The translations under genes were made by a program, and so were the position numbers. Positions 1-5,117 of a stretch of 7,916 nt of DNA are shown piece by piece (the stretch's first letter is position 1; each line of letters starts with the position of its first letter). This stretch comes from Bacteroidaceae bacterium (GTDB lineage Bacteria > Bacteroidota > Bacteroidia > Bacteroidales > Bacteroidaceae), in NCBI GenBank assembly GCA_900772575.1, contig CAAHEN010000068.1:1-7916 (forward strand). Direction: 5' to 3'. The notes beneath the pieces are model-generated. The model saw only the letters and a program-made list of their open reading frames with translations. It made no database searches and was not told the DNA's origin.

Positions 1-624
1 GGCGTCGTTGAAGCGGCGTATGCCGGCGGTCTGCGCGTCGCGGTCGTAGGCCGGGTCGACGACGTGCCCGTCCCAGAGCGTGTTGTCGGCCAGAATGTAG
101 CCGCCTGGCCGCAGGCGGGCCATGATGAGCTCGTAGTAGGCCACGTAGGCCCGCTTGTTGGCATCGATGAAAGCCATGTCGATGTCCGCCAGTCCGAGCT
201 GCGGGAGCAACTGCGCGACGTCGCCGATGTGGAAGACGATGCGTCCCGGATAGGGCGAGCCCTCCAGCCACGGGCGGGTGAAGTCCTCCTGCTCGTCGTT
301 GACCTCGAAGGTGTGAAGTGTGGCGCCAAGGCTCATGCCGGCGGCGATGCTCAGGGCCGAATAGCCCGAGTAAGTGCCGATTTCCACCGCCAGCCGCGGC
401 GCAATCATGGCCGTGAGCATGCGCAGGAGCTGGCCCTGCAGGTGGCCCGAGGCCATGCGTGGGCGGAGCAGCTGCGTGTTGGTGGCGCGGTAGAGGCGGT
501 GCAGGTAGTCGTCCTCCGGCGTGATGTGCGCCAAGACATAGTCGTCGAGGGCGGCGGCACGGTCGCGGGCCTCCTCTTCGGCGTAAGGGTCAGTGGTGGC
601 CGGGTGGCCACTGGCGGTCTCCAT
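1..624 (-). CDS. SAM-dependent O-methyltransferase, caffeoyl-CoA/catechol type (3' end cut by window edge)
   Basis: This is a partial gene read leftward from ATG at 624-622 and open to base 1 (208 codons without a stop). It matches the Methyltransf_3 family, cytosolic enzymes that move a methyl group from S-adenosylmethionine to a hydroxyl, usually with a divalent metal. Visible blocks are the SAM-binding motif EIGTYSGYSALSIA (residues 81-94), an acidic ribose-binding residue in FEVND (E107), FIDANK (152-157) with D154, and ADNTLWDG (179-186) with D180 and N181; D154, D180 and N181 fit the metal ligands of this family. Probably only a short C-terminal piece is missing. The first 26 residues, before LDDYVLAHITPED, look like an extension; no other Met occurs before residue 57, so ATG at 624 is the best start. 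It begins 16 bases after the pyk stop and is probably the third gene of the aroQ-pyk operon. The natural substrate is unknown. Confidence 0.88.
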   Translation of the reverse strand, partial: METASGHPATTDPYAEEEARDRAAALDDYVLAHITPEDDYLHRLYRATNTQLLRPRMASGHLQGQLLRMLTAMIAPRLAVEIGTYSGYSALSIAAGMSLGATLHTFEVNDEQEDFTRPWLEGSPYPGRIVFHIGDVAQLLPQLGLADIDMAFIDANKRAYVAYYELIMARLRPGGYILADNTLWDGHVVDPAYDRDAQTAGIRRFNDA

Positions 625-640
625 GGGGCGCGGTGCGGCG

Positions 641-2080
641 TCAGTTGGGGTACGTCTCCTCGCCCTCAGTCTCGAAGAGGTTCTTCACGATGTTCATCTC
701 CATGAACGAGGTGCTCTGCTCCTTGCGCTGCGAGCCCAGGTAGCAGATGCGGTCGTCCATGCGGAGCATGCCGTCGCTGAGGAGCTTGCGCAGGGCGGCG
801 AGCAGGAACTCGTGGCCGTAGCTCTTGATGGGCATGTAGATGGCGTAGACACCGTAGGAGAGCGCCAGGTGGCGGACGGTCTTGGCCTTGTAGCAGATGG
901 CCAGGATGGTGCACTTGCCGCGATAGGACGAGACGTAGCGGGCTGAGCGGCCGGTGTAGCTGTCCATGATGATGGCGCGGAGCCTCATGCGGTGCGTGGC
1001 CATGACGGCCTCCTTGGCGAAGAACTCCGTCACGTTGGGGTGCTCGGGCAGGGGGATGTCTATCTCGCCCGTCTCCTCCCAGATGTCCTTCTCGGCCTGC
1101 TGGGCGATGCGCGCCATGACGCGCACGGCCTCGATGGGGTAGTCGCCATAGGCCGTCTCGCCAGAGAGCATCAGGGCGTCGGCGTGCGAATAGACCGCGT
1201 TGGCGATGTCGGTCACCTCGGTGCGCGTCGGGCGCGGGTTGCGGATCATGCTCTGGAGCATCTGCGTGGCCACGATGACCGGCTTGTGGGCGCGGATGGC
1301 CTTGCTGACGAGACGGTGCTGGATGCCCGGAATGAGCTCTTGGGCCACCTCGATGCCCAGGTCGCCGCGGGCCACCATGATGCCGTCGGCGGCTTCGAGA
1401 ATCTCGTCGATGTTGTCCACGCCCTCCTGGTTTTCAATCTTGGCGATGATGCGGATGTCGCTGCCGGCCTCGTCGAGCAGGCTGCGCACCTCCTCAATGT
1501 CGGCGGCCGAGCGCACGAACGAGTGGGCGATGAAGGCCACGTCGGCCTCGATGGCAAAGCGGATGTTCGCCTTGTCGCGCTCGGTGAGCGCGGGCAGGTT
1601 GATGCGCACGCCGGGCACGTTGACACTCTTGCGCGAGCCCAGAGTGGCGTCGTTCTCGACGCGGCAAATCAGGCTGTCGCCGTTTTTCTCTTCGACGAAA
1701 AGTCCCAGGTCGCCGTCGTCGATGAGGATATGCGCCCCGACGCCCAGGTCACCGACGAAGCCGGTGTAGCTGACGGCGATGCGCTCGTGGGTGGTCAGCA
1801 GCCCGGGGTCGCCGACAATCTCCACCATCTCACCGGCCTTGAAGTCGATGGGGGCCTCGCAGCGCGTGGTGCGCACCTCGGGGCCCTTGGTGTCGACGAG
1901 CACGGCGATGTGGCTCGACACCTCGCGGACATTGTTGATGACGCGGCGCATGCCCTCAGGGCCCTGGTGGGCGGTGTTGAGGCGCACGACGTTCATGCCC
2001 TCCTCGTAGAGCGAGCGGAGCAGGCCGATGTCGCAGCGGGCATCGGATATGGTGGCTACAATCTTGGTTTTCTTGTACAT
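641..2080 (-). CDS. pyk: Pyruvate kinase
   Basis: The gene encodes a 479-residue cytosolic pyruvate kinase, which transfers phosphate from phosphoenolpyruvate to ADP in the last step of glycolysis. The length fits the short bacterial form without the extra C-terminal domain. The N-terminal barrel strand TKIVATIS (5-12) and VVRLN (31-35, with R33 and N35) are followed by DTKGPEVRT (63-71), the B-domain lid (about 72-160), KIENQEG (214-220, catalytic K214 and metal ligand E216), ARGDLG (237-242, metal ligand D240) and ATQML (270-274, T271). The C-terminal domain occupies about 350-479. E68 corresponds to the Glu that marks potassium-dependent enzymes, but the usual RLNFSH motif reads RLNTAH here, so the potassium-ligand Ser is Ala37. 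From memory this NTAH form is common in Bacteroidetes. It lies 39 bases after aroQ with no promoter motif seen between them, so co-transcription is likely. Confidence 0.96.
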   Translation of the reverse strand: MYKKTKIVATISDARCDIGLLRSLYEEGMNVVRLNTAHQGPEGMRRVINNVREVSSHIAVLVDTKGPEVRTTRCEAPIDFKAGEMVEIVGDPGLLTTHERIAVSYTGFVGDLGVGAHILIDDGDLGLFVEEKNGDSLICRVENDATLGSRKSVNVPGVRINLPALTERDKANIRFAIEADVAFIAHSFVRSAADIEEVRSLLDEAGSDIRIIAKIENQEGVDNIDEILEAADGIMVARGDLGIEVAQELIPGIQHRLVSKAIRAHKPVIVATQMLQSMIRNPRPTRTEVTDIANAVYSHADALMLSGETAYGDYPIEAVRVMARIAQQAEKDIWEETGEIDIPLPEHPNVTEFFAKEAVMATHRMRLRAIIMDSYTGRSARYVSSYRGKCTILAICYKAKTVRHLALSYGVYAIYMPIKSYGHEFLLAALRKLLSDGMLRMDDRICYLGSQRKEQSTSFMEMNIVKNLFETEGEETYPN

Positions 2081-2119
2081 GTCTGTTTTTGTGTATGTAA
2101 TAGTCAGTCAGTTGCGTGT

Positions 2120-2569
2120 CTAGCCTTGCTGCCGTGCGGTGGCCAGTCCGAGCAGGGCTTCGACGCCGAGGCGGTAGGAGTCGAGGCCGAAGCCACAGAC
2201 GATGCCGGCGCAGGCCGGTGAGATGAGCGAGCGGTGGCGAAACTCCTCCCGGCGGTGCACGTTGGAGATGTGCGCCTCGACAACGGGGAAGGCCACGGCG
2301 CGTATGGCGTCGTGCAGGGCGACGGAGGTGTGGGTGTAGGCGCCGGCGTTGAGCACGACGCCGGCTGTGCCGTCGGTCATGGCGGCCTGCAGGCGGTCGA
2401 TGAGGAATCCCTCGACGTTGCTCTGGTAGTAGTCGAGCTCCACGTTGGGGTAGCGGTCGCGCAGGGCGGCGAGGCAGTCGTCCATCGTGCCGCTGCCATA
2501 GATGCCGGGCTCGCGTTGCCCGAGCAGATTCAGGTTTGGGCCGTTGATGATCAAAAACTTCAGCTTCAT
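2120..2569 (-). CDS. aroQ: Type II 3-dehydroquinate dehydratase
   Basis: The gene encodes a 149-residue enzyme of the shikimate pathway that dehydrates 3-dehydroquinate to 3-dehydroshikimate in the cytosol. Size and motifs are those of the type II (AroQ) family, which normally forms dodecamers. Visible are NGPNLN (9-14), the lid residues R19 and catalytic Y24 in REPGIYG, LNAGAYTHTS (73-82) with N74 and H80, VEAHISNVHRREEFRHRS (97-114) with E98, H100 and R111, and the SPACAGIVCGFG segment after it. Every active-site residue of the family that I can recall is present. It is the first gene of the leftward aroQ-pyk-methyltransferase operon. A Bacteroidetes-type -7 element stands at 2657-2650, roughly 80 bases upstream of the start codon, and divergent xerD begins 98 bases away. 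Confidence 0.97.
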   Translation of the reverse strand: MKLKFLIINGPNLNLLGQREPGIYGSGTMDDCLAALRDRYPNVELDYYQSNVEGFLIDRLQAAMTDGTAGVVLNAGAYTHTSVALHDAIRAVAFPVVEAHISNVHRREEFRHRSLISPACAGIVCGFGLDSYRLGVEALLGLATARQQG

Positions 2570-2595
2570 ATGTAGCGTTTATCAGATAAAAGCCT

Positions 2596-2603
2596 TACCT
2601 TTG
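2596..2603 (+). promoter_or_regulatory. -7 promoter element for xerD
   Basis: TACCTTTG on the plus strand matches the Bacteroidetes -7 consensus TAnnTTTG. Transcription would begin near 2610, giving a leader of about 58 bases before the xerD ATG at 2668. No clear -33 TTTG is visible at the expected distance. The element overlaps the left arm of the inverted repeat at 2598-2616. Confidence 0.5.
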
Positions 2604-2616
2604 CTCTGCGCAAAGG
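2598..2616. repeat. Perfect inverted repeat overlapping xerD -7 element
   Basis: CCTTTGC (2598-2604), a 5-base loop TCTGC, then GCAAAGG (2610-2616). The arms are exact reverse complements. A third copy of GCAAAGG occurs at 2649-2655 as part of the aroQ -7 element. It could be an operator, a leader hairpin, or a chance result of two opposed -7-like sequences. Confidence 0.5.
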
Positions 2617-2645
2617 CATGTCCGGCAAGCCACCTCCGGCCTGCC
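2615..2645. repeat. Imperfect hairpin in the aroQ-xerD leader region
   Basis: GGCA (2615-2618) can pair with TGCC (2642-2645) and CCGG (2622-2625) with CCGG (2636-2639), with mismatches between them and a loop of about 10 bases. It lies in the leader of both predicted transcripts. The role is unknown, and the pairing may simply reflect GC-rich sequence. Confidence 0.25.
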
Positions 2646-2649
2646 ACTG

Positions 2650-2657
2650 CAAAGGTA
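2650..2657 (-). promoter_or_regulatory. -7 promoter element for aroQ operon
   Basis: On the minus strand this reads TACCTTTG, a perfect match to the Bacteroidetes -7 consensus TAnnTTTG, preceded by a T-rich stretch (TATATTTTTCG). Transcription would start near 2643-2645 and give a leader of about 75 bases. I see no clean TTTG at -33; that position would lie inside the first codons of xerD. Confidence 0.6.
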
Positions 2658-2667
2658 CGAAAAATAT

Positions 2668-3696
2668 ATGGATATTCCGTCTTCAGAGAAATCATTAGCA
2701 GACAGTTCCTCGCTGCTCCAGGACGCCGGGCCCGCAGTGCCCGACGGCGCCGACCCGCGCTGGTTTCGGCAGCGGCGTGAGCCGCCCATATTGGCCAAGT
2801 ACCGTACCTACCTGATGCTCGAGCGGGGGCTCTCTGCCAACACCCGCGAGGCCTACTGCCGCGATGTGGCCCGCTTCCTCGACTTTGCCGAGGAGCAACG
2901 GCTCGACATCTGCCGCCTCCAGCTCGATGATTTTCACCGCTTCACGGCCGCGCTGGCCGACCTCGGCATCTCCGAGCGCTCCATTGCCCGCATCCTCTCG
3001 GGCGTCAAGTCGTTCACGCACTACCTGCTGCTCGACGGCTATACCGACGCCGACGCCTCCGAGCTGCTCCAGCGCCCGGGCTATGGCAAGCACCTGCCCG
3101 AGGTGCTCTCCGTCGGTGAGGTGGAGGCACTGCTCGACGCCATAGACCTCGGCCACCGCGACGGTCGCCGCGACCGTGCCATGCTCGAGATGCTCTACAG
3201 CTGCGGCCTGCGCGTCAGCGAGCTCTGCGGCCTGCGCCTCTCCGACCTCTTCATGGACGAGGGCTATATCCGCGTGACGGGCAAGGGTGACCGCACGCGC
3301 CTCATCCCGCTCTCGCCCAGGGCGCTGGAGGAGCTCCGCCTCTGGTTTGCCGAGCGCGACAAGATCTGTCCGCGCGAAGGCGAGGAGGACTATGTCTTCA
3401 TCAGCGCCGCGCGCCGCCAGCACCTCTCCCGCATCACCGTGTTCCACAACCTGCGCCTCTACGCCGAGCGAGCTGTCATCGCCAAGACCATCAGCCCGCA
3501 CACCCTGCGCCACACCTTTGCCACCCATCTGCTCGAGGGCGGCGCCAACCTGCGCGTCATCCAGCTGCTCATGGGGCACGAGAGCATGGCCACCACTGAG
3601 CTCTACACGCACCTCGACACGCGCTTCCTGCGCGAGCAAGTGCTGGAGCACTTCCCACGCAACCGCCGCCGCGAGCAAGCGGACGGCGAAGAATAA
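2668..3696 (+). CDS. xerD: Site-specific tyrosine recombinase, XerC/XerD family
   Basis: The gene encodes a 342-residue tyrosine recombinase. Xer proteins act in pairs at the dif site to resolve chromosome dimers. The SAM-like DNA-binding domain (about 41-125) begins ILAKYRTYLMLERGLSANT, and the catalytic domain covers about 140-335. All six catalytic residues are visible: R182 (YSCGLRVSEL), K206 (VTGKGDRTR), H278 and R281 (HTLRHTFATHLLEGGA), H304 (LLMGHES) and nucleophile Y313 (ELYTHL). Each lies exactly 34 residues after the E. coli XerD equivalent, so the extra length is all N-terminal: the first 40 residues are Pro/Ser/Ala-rich and unlike the family. The only other plausible start is TTG at 2791 (residue 42), which would remove the extension. 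A complete catalytic set and a housekeeping neighbourhood favour a chromosomal Xer role over a mobile-element integrase. XerC and XerD cannot be separated with certainty here. Confidence 0.9.
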   Translation: MDIPSSEKSLADSSSLLQDAGPAVPDGADPRWFRQRREPPILAKYRTYLMLERGLSANTREAYCRDVARFLDFAEEQRLDICRLQLDDFHRFTAALADLGISERSIARILSGVKSFTHYLLLDGYTDADASELLQRPGYGKHLPEVLSVGEVEALLDAIDLGHRDGRRDRAMLEMLYSCGLRVSELCGLRLSDLFMDEGYIRVTGKGDRTRLIPLSPRALEELRLWFAERDKICPREGEEDYVFISAARRQHLSRITVFHNLRLYAERAVIAKTISPHTLRHTFATHLLEGGANLRVIQLLMGHESMATTELYTHLDTRFLREQVLEHFPRNRRREQADGEE

Positions 3697-3759
3697 AGAA
3701 TAGCCCGACAGCGCCCGCACTGCCCTCCTATTATCCTTACTTAATCAAGCTGTACACCA

Positions 3760-3776
3760 TCCGCATACAGTGCGGA
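3760..3776. repeat. Perfect 6-base inverted repeat upstream of 3816 gene
   Basis: TCCGCA (3760-3765), loop TACAG, then TGCGGA (3771-3776). No T-run follows, so it is not a standard intrinsic terminator. It sits just upstream of the candidate -7 element, where a regulator could bind. Confidence 0.35.
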
Positions 3777-3782
3777 CTCATC

Positions 3783-3790
3783 TAAGTTTC
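3783..3790 (+). promoter_or_regulatory. Possible -7 element for the 3816 gene
   Basis: TAAGTTTC differs from the Bacteroidetes -7 consensus TAnnTTTG only in the last base. It would place the transcription start about 20 bases before the ATG. No -33 motif supports it, so it is a weak call. Confidence 0.3.
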
Positions 3791-3815
3791 ACTTAATTTA
3801 CAAACAACAATTCTT

Positions 3816-5030
3816 ATGCAAAGTAAGAAACATGCCATTCTGCTATGTGCGCTAAGCCTGGCCGGCTGCCTGCCCGCCATTGCCCAGTTGCCCGACGTCA
3901 GCACTGAAGCTGCGCCGAAGTGGTATTATGTCCAAGTGCTCGGCGACGACAGCCGCTCCGGACTCGTCTTCACTGTCACCGACGCCAACAAGGTGAAGGG
4001 GCAGGCCCTCTCCACCTCGCTCGACCTCAAAGAGGTGGGACGGCAGCTCTGGCGCTTCGAGAAGAACGCCGCCGGGCGCTACACCCTCATCAACCGCGCC
4101 ACAGGCCGCCTCCTCGACGTGGCCTACGACGAGGACGAGGGCAGTGCCGTGGCCGTCGTCGGCACGGTGTCGGCGCAGACGTTCAAGTTCAACCCGCTCG
4201 ACGACTACTACCAGATTGAGCTCGCGAAGGCCGTCACCGACGGGGAGCTCTGGCTCCACCAGGGCAACAGCGGCTACAGCTACGCCATCATCACCGTCGG
4301 CACGACCTATGGCTCTGGCAGCAACTCGCGCTTCCGTTTCGTCGCCTTCGAAGACCCCAACATCTCGTTCAGCGACGGCCAGACGGAGACTTACTACCGG
4401 CTGGCCAATGCCTCGGCCGACTTCGGCGGACAGGCTGTGCGGGAGAACGAGCCCGCCACGTCGGACACCGACGCGTCGGCACCGGGCGACATCTGTCTGG
4501 CCAGCGCCGACGACAGTGACACACGGGCGCAGTGGCGCGCTGTCAACACGGGAAAGGGCGTACGCTGGATCAACCGCGCCACCGGGCACGTGCTGCAGAC
4601 CGCCGCAGAGCCTTATGGCCTCTTCAACATCCTGAAGGCGGGCACCGTCGTGGCCACGGGCAACTCATGGACAGCCAGTTACTTGGGCGACAAGCAGTAT
4701 GCCTTCTCCGCCGTCGACAGCAACGACCGCATCGAGCGCTATATGGGGGCGTCGGACGCCGAGGCAGAGGCCGCCAACAAGCCTGACCTGAAGAAACTGC
4801 CCGGCTCGCCCTTTGCCTGGCGCTTGGAGCGCGTCGAGACCGTGGCGACGGCCATCGCGGCTTACCCGACCGCTGACACCGGCTTCCAACTAGTCGGGCG
4901 TACCATCGTCGGGCGCAGTTGCCGCATCCACACGCTCAGCGGCGTCAGCATGCCTGTCGGCCAGCCGCTGCAACCGGGCATCTATCTCGTCACCGCCGGC
5001 GGTAAGACCACTAAGGTCATCGTCAAGTAA
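3816..5030 (+). CDS. Exported protein with two ricin-type beta-trefoil-like repeats and a T9SS-like C-terminal tail
   Basis: The 404-residue product is not a family I can name with certainty. The N-terminus is an export signal: basic residues, a hydrophobic run, then AIAQ with signal peptidase I cleavage likely after A23. A lipobox-like LAGC ending at C18 is an alternative. The body contains two related units of about 150-160 residues. Unit 1 has KWYYVQV near 35, WRFEKNAAGRYTLINRATGRLLDV with W79, and the INRATG box at 92-97. Unit 2 has ETYYRLAN near 190, QWRAVNTGKGVRWINRATGHVL with W240, and INRATG at 252-257. This W...G.Y.L.N..TG..L pattern resembles ricin-type carbohydrate-binding domains, so glycan binding is an inference. 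The last 45 residues (GRTIVG...IHTLSGV...LQPGIYLVTAGGKTTKVIVK) resemble a type IX secretion sorting domain. It probably belongs with the phosphoesterase gene 87 bases downstream. Confidence 0.75.
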   Translation: MQSKKHAILLCALSLAGCLPAIAQLPDVSTEAAPKWYYVQVLGDDSRSGLVFTVTDANKVKGQALSTSLDLKEVGRQLWRFEKNAAGRYTLINRATGRLLDVAYDEDEGSAVAVVGTVSAQTFKFNPLDDYYQIELAKAVTDGELWLHQGNSGYSYAIITVGTTYGSGSNSRFRFVAFEDPNISFSDGQTETYYRLANASADFGGQAVRENEPATSDTDASAPGDICLASADDSDTRAQWRAVNTGKGVRWINRATGHVLQTAAEPYGLFNILKAGTVVATGNSWTASYLGDKQYAFSAVDSNDRIERYMGASDAEAEAANKPDLKKLPGSPFAWRLERVETVATAIAAYPTADTGFQLVGRTIVGRSCRIHTLSGVSMPVGQPLQPGIYLVTAGGKTTKVIVK

Positions 5031-5117
5031 GCCCCCTGCCGGGATACACCTATGATTCATCCTTACATCAAGCACATTCCACACATCATACCGACTACAC
5101 ACATATCCTGAGACATC
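5031..5117. other. G-poor spacer before phosphoesterase gene
   Basis: This is an 87-base gap. After the first dozen bases it is C/A/T-rich with few G residues and no visible hairpin. I see no terminator and no TAnnTTTG motif, which supports read-through from the upstream gene. The unstructured leader fits Bacteroidetes translation starts that lack a Shine-Dalgarno sequence. Confidence 0.45.

Larger units (their letters stand above)
3697..3815. other. Intergenic region between xerD and the ricin-like gene
   Basis: This 119-base stretch is AT-richer than the flanking genes. It holds a small perfect hairpin (3760-3776), a near-match to a -7 element (3783-3790), and an A-rich, G-poor leader just before the ATG at 3816. 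I see no intrinsic terminator with a U-run for xerD. Confidence 0.6.

Noticed and set aside
64..705. Plus-strand open frame of 213 codons at the left edge
   Set aside because: It is opposite the O-methyltransferase, whose minus-strand reading shows the family motifs in the right order.
992..2221. Plus-strand open frame of 409 codons across pyk
   Set aside because: It lies opposite a pyruvate kinase with all its motifs and has a composition-driven translation without recognisable domains.
2668..3696. Tyrosine recombinase as the integrase of a mobile element
   Set aside because: The protein aligns residue for residue with XerD at the active site and sits beside housekeeping genes; there is no attachment-site duplication, tRNA, relaxase or cargo nearby.
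2695..3720. Minus-strand open frame of 341 codons across xerD
   Set aside because: It is antisense to a recombinase with a complete catalytic set; its Val/Ala/Glu/Leu-rich translation is typical of a shadow frame.
3852..4589. Minus-strand open frame of 245 codons opposite the ricin-like gene
   Set aside because: Low-complexity Val/Gly/Ala/Arg translation with no signal peptide or domain; the plus frame has a signal peptide, an internal duplication and a sorting-like tail.
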